Source: Streptomyces rhizosphaerihabitans (GTDB lineage Bacteria; Actinomycetota; Actinomycetes; Streptomycetales; Streptomycetaceae). From it: a stretch of DNA of 64,000 nt. This document shows, in pieces, positions 1 to 9,591 of this stretch (the first letter of the stretch is position 1; each line of letters opens with the position of its first letter). The notes beneath the pieces are model-generated. The model had not been told where the DNA came from, ran no database searches, and was given only the letters and a program-made list of their open reading frames with translations. The position numbers and the translations under genes were made by a program. The DNA lies in assembly GCF_025399795.1 (NCBI RefSeq), contig NZ_JAODTZ010000011.1:62001-126000 (forward strand), written 5' to 3'.

Positions 1-96
1 ACACTGGCGGGCGCGCGCAAACGGCACGCCTCACCACGTCCGGACCTCGTCACCGTCTCCGGTGGCGGATGCGCACAGGTGGGCCCCGGGATCGGG

Positions 97-819
97 TCAG
101 ACCCTTTCGTCCGCCAGGTCCCGCAGCGGCCAGGTCCCGTCCACCACAGCGTCCGCCTCACCCTTGCGGCGCAGGAAGGACTGGAAGTCCGCCGCCCATT
201 CCGCGTACCACTCGATCTGGCGGCGGTGCAGCTCGACGGGGCCGAGGGCCGCGACCTTGGGGTGGCGGCCGGCTATCGCGCAGGCGAGCCGGCCCGCGGC
301 AAGGGCGTCGGCCGAGGCGTCGTGGGCGGAGTCCAGGACCACCCCGTACTCGGTGCAGACCGCTTCGAGGTTGCGCTTGCCCCGGCGGTATCGGTCGACG
401 GAGCGGTCGATCGTGTACGGGTCGATGACCGGGGCCGGGTCGATGCCGCCCAGCCGCTCGCGCAGCGACGGCAGTCCGTACCGCCGCAGCTCGGCGGAGA
501 GCAGTGTCAGGTCGAAGGCCGCGTTGTACGCGACGACCGGAACGCCGGTCCGCCAGTAGGTGACGAGGACGCCCGCGATCGCGTCGGCGACCTCGTCGGC
601 CGGCCGGCCCTCGGTGGTCGCCCGCTCATTGGTGATCCCGTGCACCGCCACCGCGTCGACCGGGATCTCCACGCCCGGATCGGCCAGCCACTCGCGGCGG
701 CCCAGCGGCTCTCCGCCCTTGACCTCTATCACGGCCCCCGTGACGATGCGCGACTCGCGCGGATCGGTCCCGGTCGTCTCCAGGTCGAAGCCGATCAGCA
801 GCTCCCGGTGCCAGCCCAT
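97..819 (-). CDS. DnaQ-like 3'-5' exonuclease domain protein
   Basis: A 240-residue DEDD-family exonuclease resembling the epsilon proofreading subunit, probably acting in DNA repair or nucleic-acid turnover rather than as the polymerase III subunit. Seen: the ExoI motif FDLETTG near residue 11 with its paired Asp and Glu, an ExoII-like segment around VAYNAAFD, and an ExoIII segment with HDASADALAAGRLA (His and Asp of the DEDDh type). I chose the ATG at 819, which has a purine-rich GAAGGGGGG ribosome site just upstream, over an in-frame start 66 bases earlier. It is followed on the same strand only by the window edge. The exact substrate cannot be told from sequence. Confidence 0.85.
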   Translation of the reverse strand: MGWHRELLIGFDLETTGTDPRESRIVTGAVIEVKGGEPLGRREWLADPGVEIPVDAVAVHGITNERATTEGRPADEVADAIAGVLVTYWRTGVPVVAYNAAFDLTLLSAELRRYGLPSLRERLGGIDPAPVIDPYTIDRSVDRYRRGKRNLEAVCTEYGVVLDSAHDASADALAAGRLACAIAGRHPKVAALGPVELHRRQIEWYAEWAADFQSFLRRKGEADAVVDGTWPLRDLADERV

Positions 820-924
820 GGGTGGCCCCCCTTCTTCGTGGTGCTTTCCCCCAGTGGTCTCCACGATCCCATGAGCCACTGACAATCCGAGGACCGCGTT
901 CCACTCGGCCGCTGAGAACGGCCT

Positions 925-2166
925 TCAGGACACCGGCCGCGAATCGGACCAAGCCACCTCGAACTCCTCACGATAAGTGGGGAAAAGTCCCTCTTCATTG
1001 CTTTCATCCGGTTTGAGCACTCGATTTCCACCGCGCAGCACCAGAACCGGGGCCTCCATGCCACGGGTGCGGCGCAGATACGACTGCACGACCGCGACGC
1101 CGTCGGAGCCGTCCCCGTCCACGAGGTAGGCGGTGAAGCGGGGCGTCTCGTCGTAGACCTGGATCTCGAAGGCGTCCGGGTCGCGCAGCCGGGACCTCAC
1201 CCGCCGCATGTGCAGGATGTTCATCTCCACCGCCCGGCTCAACTCGCCGCGCTTGATGCCGAGTTCGCGCTCACGGCGCTTGACCGCACTGGACGCGGGG
1301 TTCAGGAACAGCAGCCGCGTCCGGCAACCGGACTCGGCGAGACGGACCAGCCGGCGCCCGGAGAAGTTCTGCACCAGCAGGTTGAGGCCGATACCGATCG
1401 CGTCGAGTCGGCGGGCCCCGCCGAAGAGGTCCTCGGCGGGGAACTGGCGCAGCAGCCGAACCCGGTCGGAGTGCACACCGACGACGTCCGCGTAGCGGTC
1501 GCCCACGAGGTTCTCCACGGCGTCCACGGGCAGCCGGCGTGCGGAGGGCACGTCGCTCCCGGCGCCGAGGATCTCCAGGAGCTTCGCGGCGGCCCGCTCG
1601 GCCTGGCCCAGCACGGCCTCGGACAGAGCCCGGTTGCGCGACACGACGTTCCGGGTCACTTCCAGCTCGTCCAGGGCGAGTTCGACATCCCGGCGCTCGT
1701 CGAAGTAGGGCTCGAAGCACGGCCAGTGCTGCACCATCAGCTCGCGCAGCTGGGGCAACGTGAGGAAGCTGAGCACGTTGTCGTCGGCCGGGTCGAGCAA
1801 GTACCCCTTGCGACGGCTGACTTCGCGCACGGCGACGGCGCGCTGCACCCACTCCTGGCCGGCCGGTCCCGCGGCGGCGACCACCCAGTCGTCGCCGCCG
1901 TGGACGGGTTCGTAGATGGGACGGAGAACAGCGGCCACGACCGCGCGCAGCCGCTGTTCGACCAGGTTCAGCCAGATGTAGGCGCGTCCGGCCCGCTGGG
2001 CGCGCGTACGCACCTCGCGCCAGGCGTCGGCGCCCCAGTCCAGTTCCGGTCCAATGGATCCCATTTCCATCGGCCGTGCCAGGGACACCGCGCCGGGTGG
2101 GACATCTGTGGAGTTCCCCTCGTGACTCTCGTCACCAGGAGGCAGCTCCAGCCCTCCCGAGCCCAC
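925..2166 (-). CDS. SAV2148-type HEPN-domain protein
   Basis: A 413-residue cytoplasmic protein conserved in Streptomyces and, as I recall it, named the SAV2148 family with a HEPN-like helical N-terminal half. The N-terminal 200 residues are rich in predicted helices and charged pairs. The C-terminal half, with GIGLNLLVQNFS and RLLFLNP, looks like the alpha/beta DUF5919-type domain found attached to regulators. I did not see a clear RX4-6H ribonuclease motif, so nuclease activity should not be assumed. The GTG at 2166 is preferred because GGAAGG lies about ten bases upstream; an in-frame start at 2217 and ATGs at 2070 and 2064 are alternatives. Function unknown. Confidence 0.75.
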   Translation of the reverse strand: MGSGGLELPPGDESHEGNSTDVPPGAVSLARPMEMGSIGPELDWGADAWREVRTRAQRAGRAYIWLNLVEQRLRAVVAAVLRPIYEPVHGGDDWVVAAAGPAGQEWVQRAVAVREVSRRKGYLLDPADDNVLSFLTLPQLRELMVQHWPCFEPYFDERRDVELALDELEVTRNVVSRNRALSEAVLGQAERAAAKLLEILGAGSDVPSARRLPVDAVENLVGDRYADVVGVHSDRVRLLRQFPAEDLFGGARRLDAIGIGLNLLVQNFSGRRLVRLAESGCRTRLLFLNPASSAVKRRERELGIKRGELSRAVEMNILHMRRVRSRLRDPDAFEIQVYDETPRFTAYLVDGDGSDGVAVVQSYLRRTRGMEAPVLVLRGGNRVLKPDESNEEGLFPTYREEFEVAWSDSRPVS

Positions 2167-2285
2167 CCGCGCACCGCCTTCCGCTCCCCCGAGCACTCCC
2201 CAGGGGCCAGGCCCCAATCAACGATCAAGGAAGGGTACTCCGGGAGCGGCGAGCGGTGCAGCCCGATGCACAGGTCGTTTCTCAA

Positions 2286-3605
2286 CTACCTTGGTTCGAC
2301 ATGCCCGTTCTGGTTCGCCAGCTCCGGCGGAGTGAGCGGATTCATAGCGGTGACGTCACGCGGGGCGATGGAGAATCCCTGCCAGTGGACCGGCATCGGC
2401 TGCTGGTCCTCGTCGCGGGCGATGTGGTGGAAACCCACGTTGACCCAGACCACAGGGTTCGTGAGCGTCTGCCCGCCGACCCACTTGTCGACGGATGTGC
2501 CGTGTCCGGCACCGCAGTTGCGCAGGTTGTCGCTGGCGAACTGCTCGCACTTGTTGTACTCGGTGAAGTAGACGTCGTGCTTGGTGAAGGAACGGCCGAG
2601 GTACTTGGTGGTCGCGCCCGGGACGATCTCGTACGAGCGTGCGTGATTGTCCTTGTTCTTGCCGGAGTTGCTGACGATGCGCCACCAGCGCATGTTCTTG
2701 GCGTCGCCGGCGAGTTCCTTGGTGACCTTGGTGACCGTGGTCTTGTTGCTCGGCGCCTGGGCGCCGCGCGCGGGCGGGCTGACCGTGGAGTCGTACTGCT
2801 CGACCTTGGCCTTGGACGAGCCGTCCAGGCCGAAGTTGAGCCGCCAGAAGACGTTGTGGCTGTGGCTGGTTGCGTAGTCCTTGGCGCCCTTGCCCAGCGG
2901 CCAGCCGCGGCCGTCGCCCGCGTCGTAGTCACCGGGCGAGAGGCTGCCGGTGGCACCGATGTTCATGTTGAGGGTGCCGTCGTCCTGGAACCGCCACTCG
3001 GTGATGTACTCGTACCAGCCGACCTTGTTGACGGTGTAGACGAGCAGGTCCTTGCCCTGCTTCTGGAAGACCTTGTTCCCGGTGTCGGCCTCCATCCGGT
3101 AGGCGTGGCCGCGTGAACGGGTTGTGGTGCACAGGCCCTTGACGTTCGCGTGCTGCGGGTCCCAGGCGTCGGGGACCTTGACCGTCTTGATGGCGCCGCC
3201 GGGGCACTCGGCGGGCACCATGTCGACCAGCCCCTGGCCGAAGCCGGCCCCCGTCAGGTCGCTGTACTCGACCGAGCCGTCGTCGTAGGGCACGTCGATC
3301 TGGGCGAGCTTGGCGCTGCTGAGGACCTTGATCGGCTGGGCCTCGCCGGGGGGCTGGTAGGAGATGTTCTCCAGGACGAGCCCGGCCTCGCTCTCGTAGT
3401 GCCAGCACATCCGCCAGGTGGTGCCGGTGGCGAGCTTCTGCTCGATCCGGTACGCCGCGCTGCAGTCGGCGGGCGGGGCGGGAGCGGCCTTGGGCTGGGC
3501 GACGGCGGCCGGACCCGAGGCGGTCGTCGCGCCGGCGGCCAGGGCGAGCGCCGAAAGGCCCACCGCCGCCCGGCTGCGGGCACGGCTGTTTCTGTTGACG
3601 CGCAT
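2286..3605 (-). CDS. Secreted copper amine oxidase-like protein
   Basis: A 439-residue exported protein matching the catalytic domain of copper amine oxidases, enzymes that deaminate primary amines with copper and a tyrosine-derived topaquinone. The N-terminus has a basic stretch and an Ala-rich hydrophobic segment (residues 1-37), consistent with a signal peptide. Visible active-site elements are copper ligands H248 and H250 (SHSHNVFW) and H393 (VGFHHIARDED), a candidate base D116, and Tyr198 in VGWYEY. In classical enzymes the topaquinone Tyr is preceded by Asn (NYD/E); here that Asn is Trp, and the usual N-terminal N2/N3 domains are missing (440 versus about 640 residues). It lies 56 bases after the partner gene ending at 3662, so the two probably form an operon. 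Activity is uncertain. Confidence 0.8.
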   Translation of the reverse strand: MRVNRNSRARSRAAVGLSALALAAGATTASGPAAVAQPKAAPAPPADCSAAYRIEQKLATGTTWRMCWHYESEAGLVLENISYQPPGEAQPIKVLSSAKLAQIDVPYDDGSVEYSDLTGAGFGQGLVDMVPAECPGGAIKTVKVPDAWDPQHANVKGLCTTTRSRGHAYRMEADTGNKVFQKQGKDLLVYTVNKVGWYEYITEWRFQDDGTLNMNIGATGSLSPGDYDAGDGRGWPLGKGAKDYATSHSHNVFWRLNFGLDGSSKAKVEQYDSTVSPPARGAQAPSNKTTVTKVTKELAGDAKNMRWWRIVSNSGKNKDNHARSYEIVPGATTKYLGRSFTKHDVYFTEYNKCEQFASDNLRNCGAGHGTSVDKWVGGQTLTNPVVWVNVGFHHIARDEDQQPMPVHWQGFSIAPRDVTAMNPLTPPELANQNGHVEPR

Positions 3606-3661
3606 GAAGAAGCGACTCCTTGCGGAAAGCTGAAAAGGTGGGAAGGAGAGAAGGGCGGCGC

Positions 3662-4474
3662 TCAGCCGAGCTTGCCGACCTTGCGGGCGCTCAGGTCGAT
3701 CACCAGGTCACGGCTGTCGATCCAGGGCCCGTTCTTGGCCTTCGGGAAGAGCCGGACGCACCGGTGTTCGCCGCAGGAGGCGAGGACGGCGGGCTGGGCG
3801 CCCGGCGTCGCGCGGTAGACCATGCTGTTGAGCACCAGCTGGTCGGGTGAGGTGAGCTCCTTGCCGGTGGCGTCCTTGAAGTCGGCCTTCAGGCCGGCGC
3901 CGAGCGGGTCGGCGATCAGCAGCTTGGCGGCCTCGGTCATCTCGTCGCGGCTGATCGGCGGCTGGACGCCGTGCTGGACGCCCGTCCGCTCGACCTTCCC
4001 GGTGTCGAGGTTGACGGTCTTGGTGACGAGCGTGTCGTCCTTGTAGTCGTAGAACGTGACGTCCGCGCGGCGCGGCGCGTTCGGGTCGTCCAGTTCGGCC
4101 GTCTCGGGTTCGGCGAGGTCGACGCCGACGCGCTGTGGTCCGCGCGCGCCCTCGACGTTCTCACTGGAATTGAAGAGCTGCCGGTTCACCGCGAGCTGTT
4201 CGACGCGCTTCATCTCGTCGTCGGTCAGCGGGTCGCGGCCCTTGCCCTTCTCCCCCTCGGCGGGCGCCCGCTCGACGACGCCGGGCCGCACAGCGCCGCC
4301 CGGCCCGTCCTGCGCCGCCTGCTGCGCGGTTCCGCCGGCCCCGAGGCCCCCACCCGATTCGTCGGCCCCCGCCGACCCCGGAAGGGTGATACCGATCATC
4401 ACGGCCGTCCCGGCCACCGCGATGGCCGCACCTGCCACCACCTTGCCCAGATGGCGGTGCACTATCTTGCGCAC
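3662..4474 (-). CDS. Tyramine oxidase subunit B-like exported protein
   Basis: A 270-residue protein with a short basic N-terminus and one hydrophobic segment (about residues 11-31), so exported or membrane-anchored. A Gly/Ala/Glu-rich linker precedes a globular part. Such proteins are annotated, as I recall, as tyramine oxidase subunit B when next to a short copper amine oxidase, which is the arrangement here. Two Cys residues (SCGEHRC) could form a disulfide. It is the first gene of a likely two-gene minus-strand operon and is divergent from glgX. A role as partner or chaperone of the downstream oxidase is inferred only from context. Confidence 0.65.
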   Translation of the reverse strand: MRKIVHRHLGKVVAGAAIAVAGTAVMIGITLPGSAGADESGGGLGAGGTAQQAAQDGPGGAVRPGVVERAPAEGEKGKGRDPLTDDEMKRVEQLAVNRQLFNSSENVEGARGPQRVGVDLAEPETAELDDPNAPRRADVTFYDYKDDTLVTKTVNLDTGKVERTGVQHGVQPPISRDEMTEAAKLLIADPLGAGLKADFKDATGKELTSPDQLVLNSMVYRATPGAQPAVLASCGEHRCVRLFPKAKNGPWIDSRDLVIDLSARKVGKLG

Positions 4475-4652
4475 ATTTCCCCCTACTCCCCCTATGCCCT
4501 CAGGAGTCGCTTGAGTCCCACTGGTTCGGCATACGAGATATGCCTGGTCGCGGGGTAAGAGGGATGTAAGCCATAGGAGGTTCCATCACTTTCGGGGAGA
4601 CTCGGCTCGGACTCGCCCCCAGGGGCACGGCACTACTGGAAGAGTCATATCC

Positions 4653-6761
4653 ATGCAGGTCTGGCCTGGCGAGGCGTATCCACTCGGTGCCACGTACGAC
4701 GGTGCCGGTACCAATTTCGCGGTCTTCTCGGAGGCCGCCGACCGTATTGAGCTGTGTCTGCTGCACGACGACGGCTCGGAGACGGCCGTGGAACTGCGCG
4801 AGACCGACGCGTTCGTCCGGCACGCGTACCTGCCCGGCATCATGCCCGGACAGCGGTACGGCTTCCGCGTGCACGGGCGGTACGCGCCCGAGCGCGGGCA
4901 GCGAGCCAATTCCGCGAAGCTGCTCCTCGACCCGTACGCGCGTGCGATCGCCGGCTCCGTCACCTGGGGCGAGGAGGTGTACGGCTATCCGTTCGGGTCG
5001 CCCGACAAGCGCAACGACCTCGACTCGGCGCCGCACACCATGTCGTCCGTCGTGGTCAACCCGTACTTCGACTGGGGCGACGACCGGCGCCCCCGTACGG
5101 AGTACCACCACACGGTGATCTACGAGGCCCACGTGAAGGGCCTCACGATGCAGCATCCGGCACTCCCGGACGAGCTGCGCGGCACGTACGCCGCGCTCGC
5201 CCACCCGGCGATCATCGAACACCTGACGGAACTGGGCGTCACGGCACTGGAGCTGATGCCCGTACACCAGTTCGTGAACGACCACCGGCTGGTCGACATG
5301 GGCCTCAACAACTACTGGGGCTACAACACGATCGGCTTCTTCGCCCCGCACAACGCGTACGCCTCCTGGGGCGACCGGGGTCAGCAGGTCCTGGAGTTCA
5401 AGTCGGCCGTCCGGGCGCTGCACGAGGCCGGCATCGAGGTCATCCTCGACGTGGTCTACAACCACACGGCCGAGGGCAACCACCTGGGCCCGACGCTCTC
5501 CTTCAGGGGCCTCGACAACGCCTCGTACTACCGCCTGGCGGACGACCCCCGCTACTACATGGACACCACGGGGACCGGCAACTCGCTCCTGATGCGCTCC
5601 CCGCACGTGCTCCAGCTGATCATGGACTCGCTGCGCTACTGGGTCACCGAGATGCACGTGGACGGCTTCCGCTTCGACCTCGCGGCCACCCTGGCGCGGC
5701 AGTTCCACGAGGTGGACCGGCTGTCGTCGTTCTTCGACCTCGTCCAGCAGGACCCGGTGGTCTCCCAGGTGAAACTCATCGCCGAGCCCTGGGACGTCGG
5801 CGAGGGCGGCTACCAGGTGGGCAACTTCCCGCCCCTGTGGACCGAGTGGAACGGCAAGTACCGCGACACCGTCCGCGACATGTGGCGGGGCGAGCCGCGC
5901 ACGCTGGCCGAGTTCGCGTCCCGGCTGACCGGCTCGTCCGATCTGTACCAGGACGACGGACGCCGGCCGCTCGCCTCCATCAACTTCGTGACCTGCCACG
6001 ACGGCTTCACGCTGCACGACCTCGTGTCGTACAACAACAAGCACAACCAGGCCAACGGCGAGGACAACCGCGACGGCGAGAGCCACAACCGGTCCTGGAA
6101 CTGCGGCGCCGAGGGCGATACGGACGACGAGGGCGTGCTGGCGCTGCGGGGCCGGCAGCAGCGCAACTTCATCGCCACGCTGATGCTCTCCCAGGGCGTG
6201 CCCATGCTCAGCCACGGCGACGAGTTCGCGCGCTCCCAGGGCGGCAACAACAACGCGTACTGCCAGGACAGCGAGCTGGCCTGGGTGCCGTGGCCGGAGG
6301 ACGGCTCCGAACTCCTCGACTTCACGCGCGCGATGGTGTGGCTGCGCAGGGACCATCCCGTCTTCCGACGGCGGCGCTTCTTCCACGGGCGGCCCGTCCA
6401 GGGCACCCACGACGAGCTCTCCGACATCGCATGGTTCACCCCGGAGGGCCAGGAGATGACCCAGCGCGACTGGGGATCCGCGCAGGCCCGGGCGCTGTCC
6501 GTCTTCCTCAACGGCAACGCGATCTCCGAACCGGGCGCCCGCGGGGAGCGCATCGCCGACGACTCCTTCCTGCTGATGTTCAACGCCTCCCCGAAGTCCC
6601 TGGACTTCGTCGTACCGGTCGACCACGGCCGCCAGTGGCAGGTCGTCGTCGACACGTCCCTTCCGGAAGGAGTCGCCCCGGGTACCGGCGCGAAGGTCGA
6701 GGCCGGTGACCGGCTGACCCTGGTCGACCGGAGCATGACGGTGCTGCAGCGGCCCGCCTAG
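4653..6761 (+). CDS. glgX: Glycogen debranching enzyme GlgX/TreX
   Basis: A 702-residue GH13_11 debranching enzyme that hydrolyses alpha-1,6 branches of glycogen or maltodextrin in the cytoplasm and supplies linear chains to TreY/TreZ. Domains: an N-terminal CBM48-type beta domain (about 1-130), the catalytic TIM barrel (150-560), and a C-terminal beta domain. Conserved regions seen are DVVYNHT, GFRFDLA (nucleophile Asp), LIAEPWD (acid/base Glu) and TCHDGFTLHD (transition-state Asp). Length is normal for the family. The ATG at 4653 follows a weak GGAAGAG site. With treY just downstream on the same strand and treZ at 15.4 kb it forms the TreX-Y-Z trehalose route. Confidence 0.95.
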   Translation: MQVWPGEAYPLGATYDGAGTNFAVFSEAADRIELCLLHDDGSETAVELRETDAFVRHAYLPGIMPGQRYGFRVHGRYAPERGQRANSAKLLLDPYARAIAGSVTWGEEVYGYPFGSPDKRNDLDSAPHTMSSVVVNPYFDWGDDRRPRTEYHHTVIYEAHVKGLTMQHPALPDELRGTYAALAHPAIIEHLTELGVTALELMPVHQFVNDHRLVDMGLNNYWGYNTIGFFAPHNAYASWGDRGQQVLEFKSAVRALHEAGIEVILDVVYNHTAEGNHLGPTLSFRGLDNASYYRLADDPRYYMDTTGTGNSLLMRSPHVLQLIMDSLRYWVTEMHVDGFRFDLAATLARQFHEVDRLSSFFDLVQQDPVVSQVKLIAEPWDVGEGGYQVGNFPPLWTEWNGKYRDTVRDMWRGEPRTLAEFASRLTGSSDLYQDDGRRPLASINFVTCHDGFTLHDLVSYNNKHNQANGEDNRDGESHNRSWNCGAEGDTDDEGVLALRGRQQRNFIATLMLSQGVPMLSHGDEFARSQGGNNNAYCQDSELAWVPWPEDGSELLDFTRAMVWLRRDHPVFRRRRFFHGRPVQGTHDELSDIAWFTPEGQEMTQRDWGSAQARALSVFLNGNAISEPGARGERIADDSFLLMFNASPKSLDFVVPVDHGRQWQVVVDTSLPEGVAPGTGAKVEAGDRLTLVDRSMTVLQRPA

Positions 6762-7098
6762 GACGGTCCCGTTCCCGGGTCACGCGCGCGTGGGCTTCCG
6801 TCGTGGGGCGCACGCGCGCGGGCAGGGGTTTCGTCGACCGTCCCCGACACCGCCGGACCCCGGCCGCGGGGTACGCGGGGTACGCGCGCGGGCGGGTACC
6901 GCGAGGTGGGTACGGAGGATCCGTTCCGGTTCGGTGTACGTCCTCGGGCGCGCCGTCGGTGAGGCACGCGAGGCAGCCGGGAGGCGCGAGTGCGCCGGGG
7001 GCGCGAAGTCCGGTCGTGCCTCCCGAGCGGGACGCCGTGCGGGCCCATATGTGCGGGCCGATGACAGGAAATCCGGCCGGGCGGGTACGTAAGTCCCC
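6762..7098. other. Intergenic, glgX-treY
   Basis: A 337-base gap between two plus-strand genes. It is C/G-rich with several short direct repeats of GGTACG/GTACGCG type around 6870-6910. No convincing coding sequence, terminator or promoter was identified. A treY promoter presumably lies here. Confidence 0.4.
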
Positions 7099-9591
7099 AT
7101 GACACCTGAGCGTCCCGAACCGGCGATCGCGCACTCGGCCGTCCCCGGCCCGGTGGTTCCCGTCGTGCCGACCGCCACCTACCGGCTCCAGCTCCAGCCG
7201 CGGTTCCCCTTCCGCAGTGCCGAGGCGGCCGTGCCGTACCTGGCCTCGCTCGGCGTCTCCCACCTGCACCTGTCCCCCGTCCTGGAGGCCGTCCCCGGCT
7301 CGACGCACGGCTACGACGTGGTGGACCACGCGCGCGTGCGGACCGAACTGGGCGGCGAGGAGGGGTTGCGCTCCCTGGCGCGCACCGCGCGGGCGCACGG
7401 GCTCGGCCTCGTCGTGGACATCGTGCCGAACCACATGGCCATGGCCCCGCGCCACAACCACGCCCTGTGGGAGGTACTGCGCGAGGGCCCCGATTCGCCG
7501 TACGCACGCTGGTTCGACATCGACTGGGACGCCCAGGGCGGCCGGATCCTGCTGCCGGTGCTCGGGGACCGCCTCGGCGCCGAGATCGGCCATCTGAAGG
7601 TCGACGGCGGCATACTGCGCTACTACGACCACGTGTTCCCGCTGCGCGAGGGCACCGAGAAGCTGCCGCTGCCCCGGCTCCTCGACGCCCAGTGGTACCG
7701 CCCGGCGTGGTGGCGGCTGGCCCGCACCGATCTCAACTACCGGCGCTTCTTCAGCATTTCGGAGCTCATCGGAGTGCGCGTCGAGGACCCCGAGGTGTTC
7801 GCCGCGACGCACGCGAAGATTCTGGAGCTTCTCGACGACGGTGTGATCGAGGGACTGCGCGTCGACCACCCGGACGGGCTGGCGGACCCGGACGCGTATC
7901 TGCGCCGGCTGCACCAGGCGACCGGAGGCCGCTGGACGGTGGTCGAGAAGATCCTCGCCGACGATGAACCGCTCCCGCCCGCCTGGCCCGTGGCGGGCAC
8001 CACCGGCTACGACGCGCTGCGGCACGTCGACGGCCTCTTCACGGACGCGGCGGGCGCGAGCCGGCTGCTCGGCCGCTACCGGCGGTTCGCGGGCCCGCAG
8101 GCCGACCGGGGCGGCCACTGGGAGAGCACGGTGCGCCGGGCGGCGTACAAGGTGGTCACACACGAACTCGCCGCGGAGGTCGAGCGCCTCACGCGCGAGG
8201 TGAGCGCGCTGTGCGCCGCGTCCCCCGACCCCGCCCTGCGCGACCACGCCCCCTGGGCCCTGGGCGCCGCGCTGCGGGAGCTCCTGGTCCGGCTGGAGGT
8301 GTACCGGCCCTATCCGTCCACGGACGCGTCCCTGGTGGTCACCGAGCGGGCCGCCGCCGAGGCCAGGACGGCGTTCCGGGTGCCCGAGGAGGCGCATGCC
8401 GTGGACGTCGTACGGGATCTGGTGCTCGGGCGCAACGGGGACACCGACGGGCCCGGGGCGGCCGGGTTCCGGGCCCGGTTCGCGCAGACCTCGTCGGCGC
8501 TGCGGGCCAAGTCCGTGGAGGACACGGCGTTCTACCGCTATGTGCCGCTGCTGTCCGCGAACGAGGTGGGCGGCGACCCGGGCAGCCCCGCGGTGTCCCC
8601 GGAGGACTTCCACGCGTACTGCGCGCGCGTGCAGCGTGACTGGCCCGCCACCGGAACCGTCCTGTCGACCCACGACACGAAACGCAGCGCGGACGTGCGC
8701 GCCGCCGTCTCGGTGCTCACCCAGTGCCCGGAAGCCTGGTCCGACGTCCTGGCGGAGGTGGCCCACGAGGGGGCCGGGATGCCCGACCCGCAGGTGGCGT
8801 GGGCCGCGTGGCAGACGGTGTTCGGCCTCGGCCCGGCCACCGGCGGGGCCGGGGGCGAGGCCGGGAAGGGAGGCGAGCCGGGGGACGGGGGCGAGGCCTA
8901 CGCGGAGCGGGTCCGGGACGCCCTGTCGAAGCACATCAGGGAGGCCGGAACACACACCGCCTGGACCGAGCGGGATCCCGCGTACGAGGACGAGGTGGCG
9001 GCGTTCGTCACCGACGGACCGTGCGGGCCCCCTGGACGGCGCGTGGCCGCCCTGCGGGCCTCCCTGGCGCCGCATGTGCGGGCGAACGTCCTTGGGGCCG
9101 CCCTGGTCCATCTGACGATGCCCGGGGTGCCGGACCTGTACCAGGGAACCGAGGACGAGTACCGGGCACTGGTGGACCCGGACAACCGGGGGGCGTTCGC
9201 GCCGCGCGACATGTCCGCGGAGAAGGTGGCGCTCACGGCGGCCGCGCTGCGACTGCGCGCCCGGCGGCCCGGCGTCTTCGGCGACGCGGCGACGTACGCG
9301 CCGCTGGCGGCCGAGGGTCCGGGCGCCGGGCACTGTGTGGCGTTCGTGCGGTCGGGAGAGGTGATCACGGCCGTCACCCGGCTGTCGCTGGGGCTGGCCG
9401 AGGCCGGCGGCTGGCACGACACCCGTCTCGCGCTCCCCGACGGACGGTGGGCCGATGTGCTCCTGCCCGACTCGCCGGAGCGGGAGTTCACGGGGCACGC
9501 GCGCGTGGCGGACCTCTTCGGGAGGTCGCCCGTCGTGCTGCTGGAGCGCGTCAGCGCGGGCACACCGGCAGGGTCCGGGGAGACCGGCTGA
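7099..9591 (+). CDS. treY: Malto-oligosyltrehalose synthase TreY
   Basis: An 830-residue GH13_26 enzyme that converts the reducing-end alpha-1,4 linkage of maltooligosaccharides to the alpha,alpha-1,1 linkage of trehalose. Seen: the N-terminal PTATYRLQLQ hallmark, DIVPNHMA (region I), GLRVDHPDGLADP (nucleophile Asp), VVEKIL (acid/base Glu) and STHDTKRSADVR (region IV). A Gly/Glu-rich low-complexity insert at about 581-600 is lineage-specific. The next step, release of trehalose, is done by TreZ (15435-17180). The start has no strong ribosome site, so a slightly later start is possible. The 3' end overlaps the end of the convergent P450 gene by 41 bases. Confidence 0.95.
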   Translation: MTPERPEPAIAHSAVPGPVVPVVPTATYRLQLQPRFPFRSAEAAVPYLASLGVSHLHLSPVLEAVPGSTHGYDVVDHARVRTELGGEEGLRSLARTARAHGLGLVVDIVPNHMAMAPRHNHALWEVLREGPDSPYARWFDIDWDAQGGRILLPVLGDRLGAEIGHLKVDGGILRYYDHVFPLREGTEKLPLPRLLDAQWYRPAWWRLARTDLNYRRFFSISELIGVRVEDPEVFAATHAKILELLDDGVIEGLRVDHPDGLADPDAYLRRLHQATGGRWTVVEKILADDEPLPPAWPVAGTTGYDALRHVDGLFTDAAGASRLLGRYRRFAGPQADRGGHWESTVRRAAYKVVTHELAAEVERLTREVSALCAASPDPALRDHAPWALGAALRELLVRLEVYRPYPSTDASLVVTERAAAEARTAFRVPEEAHAVDVVRDLVLGRNGDTDGPGAAGFRARFAQTSSALRAKSVEDTAFYRYVPLLSANEVGGDPGSPAVSPEDFHAYCARVQRDWPATGTVLSTHDTKRSADVRAAVSVLTQCPEAWSDVLAEVAHEGAGMPDPQVAWAAWQTVFGLGPATGGAGGEAGKGGEPGDGGEAYAERVRDALSKHIREAGTHTAWTERDPAYEDEVAAFVTDGPCGPPGRRVAALRASLAPHVRANVLGAALVHLTMPGVPDLYQGTEDEYRALVDPDNRGAFAPRDMSAEKVALTAAALRLRARRPGVFGDAATYAPLAAEGPGAGHCVAFVRSGEVITAVTRLSLGLAEAGGWHDTRLALPDGRWADVLLPDSPEREFTGHARVADLFGRSPVVLLERVSAGTPAGSGETG

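Noticed and set aside
4500..6626. 708-residue minus-strand ORF opposite glgX
   Set aside because: Shadow of glgX; Val/Gly/Arg-rich without motifs.
6580..9498. 972-residue minus-strand ORF opposite treY
   Set aside because: Antisense to a clear GH13 enzyme; composition Arg/Gly/Pro-rich, no domain; typical high-GC shadow.
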